Part shown: in pieces, positions 51,588 through 60,528 of the stretch
Layout: each line of letters opens with the position of its first letter
Numbering within the stretch: the stretch's first letter is position 1
Assembly: GCA_012518795.1 (NCBI GenBank)
Contig: JAAYRL010000024.1
Coordinates: 1 to 64,000, forward strand
Origin: Clostridiaceae bacterium
Lineage (GTDB): Bacteria > Bacillota > Clostridia > Saccharofermentanales > DTU023
Length of the DNA: 64,000 bases
Reading direction: 5' to 3'
Position numbers and translations under genes: made by a program
Notes under the pieces: generated by a model
Database searches by the model: none
Seen by the model: only the letters and a program-made list of their open reading frames with translations
Told to the model about the DNA's origin: nothing

Positions 51588-52910
51588 ATGAAAAAAACAA
51601 TTAAAATTATTATTAGTTTGATGCTGGTTCTAACAGTTATTTCAAGTTGTAGAAATAATAATGATACTGCGGCTGACAATGATAAAACAAGAGTGGAAGA
51701 TTCTATTGGAGAAAAGATTGAAAATAATGTAACAGAAAATAATGAAGAAAATACCGAAGCAGAGATAGATAACACAGAAGATATTGATCTTAAAGTAAAT
51801 AATAATGACAAAGCTGAAAATAATAATGTTAAATCAGAGGAAAAATTATCAATTGTAACTACTATTTTTCCTCAATATGATTTTACAAAACAAATAGTTG
51901 GCGATAAAGCAGATGTAAAAATGCTTTTGAAACCCGGTGCGGAGAGCCATTCTTATGAGCCGACACCCCAAGATATTAAAACCATTCAGTCCAGTGATTT
52001 GTTTATCTATACAGGTGGTGAAAATGATACTTGGATCGAGGGGATAATTGAGTCAATGGGTGATAATGCACCTGACACAATGAAATTAATAGATATGGTT
52101 AATACAGTTGAGGAAGAAATTGTGGAAGGAATGCAACATGGACATGCAGAAGACCATGACCACACAGACGATAGTGAACACATACATGCAGAAGATCTTG
52201 ACCACGTACTAGATGATGAACATGCAGAAGACCATGATTACACAGACGATGGTAAACATATGCATGAAGAAGATCATGATCACACAGACGATGATGAACA
52301 TATGCATGAAGATGATCATAAGCATGCAGATGATAATAACGAAGATGAAGATGAAGATAAACATGAACATGAACATGTTCATGAGTTAGATGAACACGTT
52401 TGGACATCGCCAATTAATGCGATAAAAATTGTTGAACAGATTACGGACGTTTTGAGCGAAAAAGATCCGGATAATGCAGAAATTTATTCAACAAACAGCG
52501 AGGCTTATATTGAGCAATTAAATTATCTGGATCAGCAATTTAAGGATGTTGTCGAACATGGGAAGCGTAAAGTTATATTGTTTGGTGATCGTTTTCCGTT
52601 CCGTTATTTTGCAGAAGAATATGATTTAGATTATTATGCAGCATTTACAGGATGTTCAACTGATACTGAGGCTAGTGCTGCAACGGTCGCATTTTTGATA
52701 GATAAAGTGAACGAACTTCAATTGCCCGTAGTATTTTCGATTGAGCTTTCCAATGAAAAAATTGCCGATTCAATTGTAGAGGCAACTGCTGCAGAAAAAT
52801 TAACTTTTCATTCAATCCATAATTTGTCAGTTGAAGAACTCGAAGCTAATGAAACATATATTTCGTTGATGGAAAAAAACATTGAAGTTTTAGAAAAAGC
52901 TCTGAATTGA
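51588..52910 (+). CDS. znuA: Zinc ABC transporter substrate-binding lipoprotein with very long His/Asp-rich loop
   Basis: This lipoprotein (lipobox ISSC, Cys21) binds zinc outside the cell and hands it to ZnuBC. Cluster A-I family features are IVTTIFPQYDFTKQIVGDKADVKMLLKPGAESHSYEPTPQDIKTIQSSDLF, the metal His in DEHVWTSP, FGDRFPFRYFAEEYDL and the late SIELSNEKIADSIV. Between the first and second ligands a His/Asp/Glu loop of about 85 residues (184-270) holds imperfect DHTDDGEHMHAED repeats. Such loops occur in ZnuA but are usually shorter. The start lacks a strong ribosome site. It is likely Zur-controlled. Confidence 0.93.
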   Translation: MKKTIKIIISLMLVLTVISSCRNNNDTAADNDKTRVEDSIGEKIENNVTENNEENTEAEIDNTEDIDLKVNNNDKAENNNVKSEEKLSIVTTIFPQYDFTKQIVGDKADVKMLLKPGAESHSYEPTPQDIKTIQSSDLFIYTGGENDTWIEGIIESMGDNAPDTMKLIDMVNTVEEEIVEGMQHGHAEDHDHTDDSEHIHAEDLDHVLDDEHAEDHDYTDDGKHMHEEDHDHTDDDEHMHEDDHKHADDNNEDEDEDKHEHEHVHELDEHVWTSPINAIKIVEQITDVLSEKDPDNAEIYSTNSEAYIEQLNYLDQQFKDVVEHGKRKVILFGDRFPFRYFAEEYDLDYYAAFTGCSTDTEASAATVAFLIDKVNELQLPVVFSIELSNEKIADSIVEATAAEKLTFHSIHNLSVEELEANETYISLMEKNIEVLEKALN

Positions 52911-52961
52911 TAAAAACTGAATTGATAAAATCTGAATTGATAAAAACAGAATTGATAAAAA
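52902..52961. repeat. 15-bp tandem repeat growing from the znuA stop codon, four copies
   Basis: CTGAATTGATAAAAA, CTGAATTGATAAAAT, CTGAATTGATAAAAA and CAGAATTGATAAAAA lie head to tail. The first copy is the final Leu-Asn-stop of znuA. Confidence 0.9.
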
Positions 52962-53019
52962 ATGTAAATATAAAAGCGAAGAGCAAAGTAAAATTATAAA
53001 AGTATTAAAGAGGAATGGA

Positions 53020-53724
53020 ATGAGTTTAATCACCTGTAAAAATCTATCATTTGAGTATGAAGGTGTTCCTGCAGTAACAGATCTTAATTTTAGTGTCTCA
53101 GATGGTGATTATTTATGTATAGTAGGTGAAAATGGTAGTGGGAAAAGTACTTTAATTAAAGGGTTATTACGCTTAAAAAAAGCTTCTCAAGGTGAAATTA
53201 TTTTAGATCATGAATTGTCACCCGATGAAATCGGCTATTTGCCGCAGCAAACTGCCATTCAAAAAGATTTTCCGGCAAGCGTTTATGAAGTTGTCTTATC
53301 AGGATGTTTAAATAGTTTAGGTCTTAAACCGTTTTTTACCAGGAAAGAGAAAAACATCGCAAAAAGCAATATGGAAAAAATGGGTATTTTACATATGAAA
53401 AATGCTTGTTATTGCGAATTATCCGGCGGACAACAGCAACGTGTGCTTTTGGCCAGAGCCCTTTGTGCGACAAAAAAGATAATTGTGCTAGATGAACCTG
53501 TATCAGGTCTTGACCCGATTGTAACACAAGAATTATATGAGATTATTGAACATATTAATAATGTTCATAAAATAACCATTGTTATGGTTTCACATGATAT
53601 TAAAGCGGCAGTAAAATATGCAAGTCATATTTTACATTTACATAATTCGCAACTATTTTTCGGTATAACAGAAGATTATATACAAAGTGATATAGGAAAG
53701 AAGTATATTGGTGAATTTGTATAG
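53020..53724 (+). CDS. znuC: Zinc ABC transporter ATP-binding protein
   Basis: It is the ATPase of the zinc uptake system. Walker A GENGSGKST, Q-loop LPQQ, signature LSGGQQQRVLLARAL, Walker B IIVLDEPVSGLD and H-loop VSHD are complete in 234 aa. The short D-loop form fits manganese/zinc importers. It lies between znuA and znuB, with AAAGAGGA before the ATG. Confidence 0.93.
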   Translation: MSLITCKNLSFEYEGVPAVTDLNFSVSDGDYLCIVGENGSGKSTLIKGLLRLKKASQGEIILDHELSPDEIGYLPQQTAIQKDFPASVYEVVLSGCLNSLGLKPFFTRKEKNIAKSNMEKMGILHMKNACYCELSGGQQQRVLLARALCATKKIIVLDEPVSGLDPIVTQELYEIIEHINNVHKITIVMVSHDIKAAVKYASHILHLHNSQLFFGITEDYIQSDIGKKYIGEFV

Positions 53725-53747
53725 AACAATTTTTACAGGTGGATTAA

Positions 53748-54575
53748 ATGATTGATTTGCTAAAAGAAATTTTTTCTTATCCGTTTATGATACGAGCTTT
53801 TCTAGTTGGAACTCCGGTTGCTTTATGTGCTTCTTTGTTGGGTGTAAGTTTGGTTTTGAAACGTTATGCGATGATTGGTGATGGATTGTCGCATGTTGGA
53901 TTCGGTGCATTAGCAGTTGCAGCCGCCTTGAATGCTTCTCCAATGATTGTATCTATACCGATCGCGGTTATAGCAGCTTTTCTTCTGTTGCGTCTGAGTG
54001 AAAACAGCAAAATAAAAGGAGATGCTGCTATTTCTTTAATTTCTACCGGATCATTGGCAATTGGAGTAATGGTAATTTCTTTGAGTACCGGAATGAATAC
54101 AGACGTGAATAATTACTTGTTTGGCAGTATTCTCAGCATGGCGCAAAGTGATGTAATATTAAGCTTGGGCCTTTCTGCTGTAGTAATCCTTTTATTTGTT
54201 TTAACTTACAACAGGATTTTTGCTGTTACCTTTGATGAAAATTTTGCTAAAGCCACCGGGACCAATACCGAAGGCTTTAATATGATAATTGCTTTTTTGA
54301 CGGCATTAGTCATCGTTGTAGGAATGCGTTTGATGGGAGCGTTGTTGATAACCAGTTTAATAGTTTTCCCGGCATTGACCTCCATGCGTTTGGCGAAAAG
54401 ATTCTTCACGGTAACTCTGAATGCTGCGTTTGTATCAATAATATGTTTATGGTTAGGTTTAATTTTATCCTATGTATACTCAACTCCAACCGGAGCGAGT
54501 ATTGTTGTATGCAATATTATAGCTTTTGTAATTTATTCAATTATTAAAAAAATCCGAGAAACTAAAAATGAGTAG
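53748..54575 (+). CDS. znuB: Zinc ABC transporter permease
   Basis: This 275-aa ABC-3 family permease has about eight TM helices. GTPVALCASLLGVSLVLKRYAMIGDGLSHVGFGALAVA and LMGALLITSLIVFPALTSMRLAKRF are family signatures, the latter holding the coupling helix. CAGGTGG precedes the ATG. Its last 14 bp overlap the convergent NYN gene. Zinc is preferred over manganese because of the Zur-like gene and His-rich ZnuA upstream. Confidence 0.93.
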   Translation: MIDLLKEIFSYPFMIRAFLVGTPVALCASLLGVSLVLKRYAMIGDGLSHVGFGALAVAAALNASPMIVSIPIAVIAAFLLLRLSENSKIKGDAAISLISTGSLAIGVMVISLSTGMNTDVNNYLFGSILSMAQSDVILSLGLSAVVILLFVLTYNRIFAVTFDENFAKATGTNTEGFNMIIAFLTALVIVVGMRLMGALLITSLIVFPALTSMRLAKRFFTVTLNAAFVSIICLWLGLILSYVYSTPTGASIVVCNIIAFVIYSIIKKIRETKNE

Positions 54576-55416
54576 TTCTCAGTTTATTGGTGGGCTTGAC
54601 CCGTACATAAACATGTTTAGAGTTAGGTGCACCGATATTTGCATCTCTGATGTCAAGTTCAACTTGGTCGATTGATTCAAGCATATTAGTTAATTTATTA
54701 AAACCGAAGTTTCTGGGATCGAACGAGGGTTGTTTCTTCACCAATAAATTTCCGACTTCACCTAAATAGGCCCAACCGTTTTCATCTTCAACATCTTTAA
54801 TTGTTTGAGTAATAAAAGAAATCGTTTTGCGATTAAGATTTTGCAGAGCTCGTTTTTTCTTAGGAGTTTTTGCAAAACCGGTTTTGGTAGCAGTATCTTT
54901 TTTGACTTTTTCTTTGTCACTTGCCGGTTCTGTATCAGCATGATCACTATCAGACTCATCTTCATCTTCATCCAGAATTTCCAGATATATAAAACGATCG
55001 CAGGCTGCTATGAAAGGATTGGGAGTTTTTTCCTCACCGATTCCGTAGACAGTCTTGCCGGATTCGCGCAATCGGGTAGCCAGTTTTGTAAAATCGCTAT
55101 CTGATGAAACGAGACAAAAAGCATCGACTGTTTCAGAAAACAGAATATCCATTGCATCAATAATCATAGCTGAATCGGTTGCGTTTTTTCCTGTTGTATA
55201 GCTGAATTGTTGGACAGGGCTGATGGCATAATCCAAAAGATGATTTTTCCAGCCGCTAAGATTCGGTTTAGTCCAATCACCATAAATTCGTTTAATTGTC
55301 GGATTGCCATATCGGGCAATTTCTTCCATCATACCTTTAATAAAATGATGTGAGATATTATCAGCATCAATTAAAACAGCCATACGTACATCTTGTTGAT
55401 TTTGCTTTTTTTCCAT
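54562..55416 (-). CDS. NYN-domain putative RNase with C-terminal OST-HTH/LOTUS domain
   Basis: The N-terminal NYN/PIN-like nuclease domain has AVLIDADNIS, NATDSAMIIDAMDIL and CLVSSDSDFTKLATRLRESGKTVYGIG, keeping the acidic metal residues. A Lys-rich linker leads to a LOTUS (OST-HTH) RNA-binding domain at about residues 205-275 (YLGEVGNLLVKKQPSFDPRNFGFNKLTNML). This matches the LabA/NYN-LOTUS group. GAAGGT lies before the ATG at 55416; the track's TTG at 55428 is inside the ribosome site. RNA cleavage is inferred. Confidence 0.88.
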   Translation of the reverse strand: MEKKQNQQDVRMAVLIDADNISHHFIKGMMEEIARYGNPTIKRIYGDWTKPNLSGWKNHLLDYAISPVQQFSYTTGKNATDSAMIIDAMDILFSETVDAFCLVSSDSDFTKLATRLRESGKTVYGIGEEKTPNPFIAACDRFIYLEILDEDEDESDSDHADTEPASDKEKVKKDTATKTGFAKTPKKKRALQNLNRKTISFITQTIKDVEDENGWAYLGEVGNLLVKKQPSFDPRNFGFNKLTNMLESIDQVELDIRDANIGAPNSKHVYVRVKPTNKLRTTHF

Positions 55417-55586
55417 ATTAACCTTCAAAATAATAAATATAATAACTTAGTACAAATAATTTAACATAATAATGAGATCTTGTTTAGCATATTAACATAC
55501 AAAAACAAATGAATTAATGTATAATTAAAAAATAATATCAAAAATCAAGTGCATGTTATATCTATTATTCGAAAAAGGAGAGAGTT

Positions 55587-56669
55587 GTGTCTTTAAAAGT
55601 AGGAATGTTGACTAGTGGCGGAGACGCTCAAGGCCTAAATTCAACTATGCGCGGGGTAAGCAGGGCCTTGTGGAATCATGATCCGAAAACCAAAATATTT
55701 GGATTTCTCAATGGATATTATGGTTTAATGCACAGTAGCTATCGCCATATGCACGATTACGATTTTTCCGGAATATTAACTTTAGGCGGTACAATTCTGG
55801 GAACTTCACGCCAATCGTTTAAATATGTCAATGATCCTTTTTATGAAAATCAGCCGGAGGGAATAACCAGACTTGAAGCCATGATTCAAACTTATAATGA
55901 TCTTTCTCTGGATGCCCTGATTGTTTTAGGCGGTGGCGGGACACAAAAAACAGCAAATCTGTTACATTTGAATGGTTGTAATATTATTCATTTACCGAAG
56001 ACAATTGATAATGACTTATCCGGAACCGAATTGAGTTTTGGTTTCCAAAGTGCAGTTAATATAGCAACTGAAGTAATTGATGGAATACATACGACTGCGA
56101 CCTCACATGGCAGGGTGTTTATTGTTGAACTGATGGGAAATCATGTTGGATGGCTTGCACTATATGCCGGGGTTGCATCAGGCGCAGATGTTATCTTGAT
56201 TCCGGAGATACCGTACGATCCGATCAAAGTTGTTCGTGCTTTACAATCACGTGAAAAAAAGAAGAAACGTTTTTCAATAATTGCTATTGCTGAAGGTGCA
56301 AAATCCATTTATGAAGTCGATTTGGATGAAGATGCTCTTAAAAAACATAGAAAAAACACACATTCAGTAGCATATCATCTGTTAAATCAGCTTGAAGATT
56401 TAATGATTCAGGAAATTAGAGTTTGCGTTCCGGGACACTATCAACGTGGTGGTTCACCATCAGCATTTGACCGAGTCCTCACCACAAAATTGGGTGTCGA
56501 AGCTGCAAATGCGGTAATAGAAGGTGATTTTGGCAAAATGATCGGTATAGAGGGACAAAAAACAATGCGTGTTCCATTAGAAGAAGTTGCGGGGAAAATA
56601 AAGCGTGTTCCGTTAGATGACCCGTTAATTTTGGTAGCACGTCAAATGGGAATATTCTTTGGAGATTAA
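55587..56669 (+). CDS. 6-phosphofructokinase family protein
   Basis: It phosphorylates fructose 6-phosphate in glycolysis. The family blocks are TSGGDAQGLNSTMRG, GGTILGTSR, PKTIDNDLSGTELSFGFQSA (catalytic Asp141), ELMGNHVGWLALYAG and GHYQRGGSPSAFDR. The nucleotide-binding loop reads GGGGTQKT (115-122) where ATP enzymes have GGDGS and PPi enzymes GGDDT or GGED. A glycine in the second of these positions favours ATP, but the preceding Asp is lost. The start is GTG with GGAGAGAG upstream. ATP or PPi use should be tested, since a membrane PPase is also present. Confidence 0.88.
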   Translation: MSLKVGMLTSGGDAQGLNSTMRGVSRALWNHDPKTKIFGFLNGYYGLMHSSYRHMHDYDFSGILTLGGTILGTSRQSFKYVNDPFYENQPEGITRLEAMIQTYNDLSLDALIVLGGGGTQKTANLLHLNGCNIIHLPKTIDNDLSGTELSFGFQSAVNIATEVIDGIHTTATSHGRVFIVELMGNHVGWLALYAGVASGADVILIPEIPYDPIKVVRALQSREKKKKRFSIIAIAEGAKSIYEVDLDEDALKKHRKNTHSVAYHLLNQLEDLMIQEIRVCVPGHYQRGGSPSAFDRVLTTKLGVEAANAVIEGDFGKMIGIEGQKTMRVPLEEVAGKIKRVPLDDPLILVARQMGIFFGD

Positions 56670-56715
56670 TAATTTATAATTCTTTTATAATTAGGCTACT
56701 AAGAAGGAGATTGGC

Positions 56716-58269
56716 ATGGGAAATAATGTTTCATTCATCGCAGCTATTGAAGTTGGTTCACATGAAGTTTTCTTGAAAATCGCAGAGATTTTGCCTGACG
56801 GAAAAATATCAGAAGTTGAATCAATGTCCAGAACGATTAATCTCGGTTCAAATAGCTATCTTTTGGGCTATATTACCGGCGAAAACATCGGAAGATTAAT
56901 TGATACTTTAATAGATTTTAAAAATATAATTTCTGCTTATCCTGATATTGAAGTTATAGCTGCCTGCACTTCAGCAGTTCGTGAAGCAAATAATAGTTTG
57001 TTTCTGATTGATCAGGTTTATCGACAAACCGGATTTAAATTATTAGTTTATTCGAATCGATTGGAAATAGCTGCGATGTTGCGAGCGATTCGACTAAAAA
57101 TGCCTGAATTTGATCAGTTAACCGAAGAACCGACTTTATTTCTTGATATAGGTGCCGGAAGTACTCAGTTGACGTTATTTGATAAAGGAGAATTTGCTTT
57201 CACCCAGAATATTTTGCTTGGTTCTTTGCGAGTGCGTGACAGACTTTCGATTTTAGAGAAACATACTGCTGATTTCATAGCGCTGATGCGCGAATATATT
57301 TCCGGTGATTTAGATTATTATCGCTCTTTTGTCCCGAAAAAGACAGATTATAAAAATTTCATTTTGGTTGGCAATGATTTAGATATCTGGAGATATTTAG
57401 CCGATATACCTTTGATCGGAACTGCTGAATTATCAGTAGAAAAATTTAACGAATTATTTGATATCATAATTCATAATTCCAGTTTCGAATTGATGCGTAA
57501 ATTTGATATTAATCAAGAACAAGCAACTCTTTTATTACCTGTTTCCATGGTAATCAAAGAAATGTTCGAGTTTACTGGATTGGACCGAGTTATCTTACCG
57601 GACGTGATTTTAGCTGATGGTTTAATAGCCAAGAAAGCTGAACAAATTAATTTAATTGAAAAAGATCAAAGACTGCTTAATTATACTCTAAGTTTTGCAA
57701 AACAAATTGCTAAAAGAAACCATACTAATTTAAAACATCTTGAGCAAGTTGAAAAACTGGCAATGCAATTGTTTGATCAATTTCAAGAACAACACGGGCT
57801 TGAGCCTCGCTATCGATTTATTTTACAAATAGCTGCTATCTTACACAATATAGGTAAATTCTTTACAGTAAAACAAGATGGAGAAATCGCTTACGAAATG
57901 ATTAAATCTTCCGATTTAATTGGTTTAACCAATCAGGAAATTGAGTTAATTGCTCTATTAGTCAAACATCATACGGATGATTTTTTCACATTAGAATACG
58001 AAAAAATGTTTTTGACTTCTCAGGAACAATTGAATTTTGTAAAATTAGCAGTATTACTTAGTATGGCAAATGCTTTAGATACGGGACATAAAAGTAAAAT
58101 AAAAACAATCACAACAAAAGTTCGAAAACGACATATTAGGGTTATTCTTGAATCAAATCAGGATTTAACGTTAGAATCTTGGAGTTTTCAAAAAGTTGCA
58201 GAATATTTTCAAGAGATATTCGGTGATGAATTAAGATTGTCTATAGTACCTGAAAAAGAAAATAATTAA
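56716..58269 (+). CDS. Ppx/GppA-type phosphatase with C-terminal HD-like domain
   Basis: This ASKHA-fold enzyme hydrolyses polyphosphate or pppGpp. The N-terminal ATPase core has AAIEVGSHEVFLKI and LFLDIGAGSTQLTLF, followed by NILLGSLRVRDRL. The C-terminal helical HD domain (about residues 335-480) has ILHNIGKF, with Asn where HD proteins have Asp, and a later KHHTDD. The 517-aa length fits the two-domain Ppx. It directly precedes ppk (25 bp), strongly suggesting a polyphosphate role. Confidence 0.9.
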   Translation: MGNNVSFIAAIEVGSHEVFLKIAEILPDGKISEVESMSRTINLGSNSYLLGYITGENIGRLIDTLIDFKNIISAYPDIEVIAACTSAVREANNSLFLIDQVYRQTGFKLLVYSNRLEIAAMLRAIRLKMPEFDQLTEEPTLFLDIGAGSTQLTLFDKGEFAFTQNILLGSLRVRDRLSILEKHTADFIALMREYISGDLDYYRSFVPKKTDYKNFILVGNDLDIWRYLADIPLIGTAELSVEKFNELFDIIIHNSSFELMRKFDINQEQATLLLPVSMVIKEMFEFTGLDRVILPDVILADGLIAKKAEQINLIEKDQRLLNYTLSFAKQIAKRNHTNLKHLEQVEKLAMQLFDQFQEQHGLEPRYRFILQIAAILHNIGKFFTVKQDGEIAYEMIKSSDLIGLTNQEIELIALLVKHHTDDFFTLEYEKMFLTSQEQLNFVKLAVLLSMANALDTGHKSKIKTITTKVRKRHIRVILESNQDLTLESWSFQKVAEYFQEIFGDELRLSIVPEKENN

Positions 58270-58294
58270 TTGTAATGATTCAAAGGAGTAGAAA

Positions 58295-60487
58295 ATGTTG
58301 CCGACAATTAATGAAATAATCGATCAGAAGTTTTCCGGTAATAAGGAATATCCGGATTTAGAAGGCGAGCGTATTATTAATCGAGAACTGAGTTGGATGG
58401 AGTTTAACCAAAGAGTGCTGGAAGAAGCTCAAGACTCAACGAATCCTCTTTATGAACGACTCAATTTTTTGGCGATTACATGTTCGAATCTGGATGAGCA
58501 TTTTATGGTAAGAGTTGCTTCTTTATATAATTTAATCGAAGCCGGTTCAGAAAAAAAAGATGATGCTAATATGACTCCGTCGGAACAATTAGAAGCATTA
58601 ATGGCTCGTTGTCATGAGTTTTATAAGGATCAATATAGAACATTTAATAAACAAATTATGCCGGCATTACAAGCGGAAGACATTTATTATTTGACTATGG
58701 ATGAAACAACTGAAATGGAATATGATTACTTGGCGAAATATTATGATAATAATATCTACCCGGTTTTAACTCCTTTGGCAGTTGATGCAGGAAGGCCTTT
58801 TCCTTTAATTCCAAATCAAAATCTGAATCTTTTTGTCACTTTTGAAAATCAAGAAGATCAACCTGACACTTTAGAATCAACTTTCTTTGCAATTGTGGAA
58901 GTACCGTCAATTCTGCCGAGATTAATTAAATTACCGGGTGAAGAGAAACGATTTGTTTTAATAGAGGATGTAATTGCAGAGTTTCTCAATCAGCTTTTCT
59001 ATAATCAAGAAATTGAATCAACTGCATGTTTCCGTGTAATGCGAAATGCAGACTATGAATTAGATGATGAAGAAATTTCTGATTTGATGATTGAAATGGA
59101 AGGAATTTTGTGGCAGCGAGAACGTGGTGGCATTATTCGTCTGGAAATTCAAAAAGAAGCCGGCAAAAGCATTCTCAATACTCTGCAAACCTTGATGGAT
59201 GTTCCGGACAAAGCTGTGTTTAGAATAAAAGGTCCGATTGATTTGAAATTTGTTGATGAGATTAGAGATTTATATCCTGATGCAAATTTACGTTATAAAA
59301 AATTTAATGGCCAAATAGCACCGGCTTTCGGTTCCGAGCGAGATCCGGATTGTTTCGAGATTATTCGTGATAAAGATTTGATTCTACATCATCCTTTTGA
59401 GTCATTTGATCCGACGATCAAAGTTATTCAGCAAGCATCGCAAGATCCCGATGTATTGGCGATTAAACAAACACTATATAGAGTCAGTGGAAATTCGCCT
59501 ATTGTTAAAGCGTTGGCGGATGCCGCGGAAAACGGCAAGCATGTCATGGTTTTACTTGAATTAAAGGCCAGATTTGATGAAGAAAGCAATATTCACTGGG
59601 CGAGACGTTTAGAGAGAGCCGGTTGTCATGTAATTTATGGTCTGAAAGGTCTGAAAACTCATAGTAAAATTACTATGATTGTCAGAAAGGAAGAATCCGG
59701 CATCAAGCGTTATGTTCATTTGGGAACCGGAAACTATAATGATATTACAGCAAGAATTTATACGGATTTCGGACTTTGGACAGCTTCCGAGCAAATAGGT
59801 CAGGATGCGACAGATTTCTTCAACATGATTTCCGGTTATTCGATACCTATGGGATGGCGCAAAATTATTCCGGCACCACGTTGGTTACGCAAAGAAACTC
59901 TCAGCAGAATTAGACAGGAACAAAAGTATGCTGAAGCGGGGCATCGAGCTGTAATCGTTGCAAAAATCAATTCTTTAATTGATTCTGAAATTATTGAAGC
60001 ACTATATTCTGCTTCACAAGCAGGAGTTAAAATCTGCTTGATTGTCCGAGGTATCTGCGGCTTGAAAGCCGGAGTTAAAGGTTTATCGGAGAATATTGAA
60101 GTACGCAGTTTAGTTGGCAGATTTTTGGAGCATAGCAGAATCTTCTATTATTATAATGATGGTCGTGAAGATATTTTCCTTTCCAGTGCGGACTGGATGC
60201 CACGCAATTTAGATCGACGTGTTGAAATTTTATTTCCGATTGAAGATGAGGAATGTCGTGAACGAGTTTTAGAAGTTCTGATTTATCAGATGTTGGATAC
60301 GGATCGAGCAAGAATTATGCAAGGGGATGGTTCATATATCAGATTTAGAGATCAGACTCCTGTAGAGGAACGAGTAGATTCACAAATTGCTCTGATGCAA
60401 TCAGCTATACAAGCAGCCGAAGAAGTTCGTCAACGCCCAATGAATTTTAATCGTTATGAACCATTATCGGCACCGGAGAATTATTAA
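58295..60487 (+). CDS. ppk: Polyphosphate kinase PPK1
   Basis: It makes long-chain polyphosphate from ATP reversibly. The N-terminal RELSWMEFNQRVLEEAQD..LNFLAITCSNLDEHFMVRVASLY is diagnostic. The phosphorylated His is in GLKTHSKITMI (near residue 454) and the second catalytic His in GRFLEHSRIFYY (near 612). IKQTLYRVSGNSPIVKALADAAENGKHVMVLLELKARFDEE lies between. At 730 aa it is complete. AAAGGAG precedes the ATG, and it forms an operon with the upstream ppx/gppA gene. Confidence 0.96.
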   Translation: MLPTINEIIDQKFSGNKEYPDLEGERIINRELSWMEFNQRVLEEAQDSTNPLYERLNFLAITCSNLDEHFMVRVASLYNLIEAGSEKKDDANMTPSEQLEALMARCHEFYKDQYRTFNKQIMPALQAEDIYYLTMDETTEMEYDYLAKYYDNNIYPVLTPLAVDAGRPFPLIPNQNLNLFVTFENQEDQPDTLESTFFAIVEVPSILPRLIKLPGEEKRFVLIEDVIAEFLNQLFYNQEIESTACFRVMRNADYELDDEEISDLMIEMEGILWQRERGGIIRLEIQKEAGKSILNTLQTLMDVPDKAVFRIKGPIDLKFVDEIRDLYPDANLRYKKFNGQIAPAFGSERDPDCFEIIRDKDLILHHPFESFDPTIKVIQQASQDPDVLAIKQTLYRVSGNSPIVKALADAAENGKHVMVLLELKARFDEESNIHWARRLERAGCHVIYGLKGLKTHSKITMIVRKEESGIKRYVHLGTGNYNDITARIYTDFGLWTASEQIGQDATDFFNMISGYSIPMGWRKIIPAPRWLRKETLSRIRQEQKYAEAGHRAVIVAKINSLIDSEIIEALYSASQAGVKICLIVRGICGLKAGVKGLSENIEVRSLVGRFLEHSRIFYYYNDGREDIFLSSADWMPRNLDRRVEILFPIEDEECRERVLEVLIYQMLDTDRARIMQGDGSYIRFRDQTPVEERVDSQIALMQSAIQAAEEVRQRPMNFNRYEPLSAPENY

Positions 60488-60528
60488 TAGAATGAAATAC
60501 AGTTAATTATTTGACTTGGAGGACAATT

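Noticed and set aside
52099-52413. His/Leu-rich minus-strand ORF
   Set aside because: It is antisense to the His-rich loop of znuA; its composition is a shadow of the repeat.
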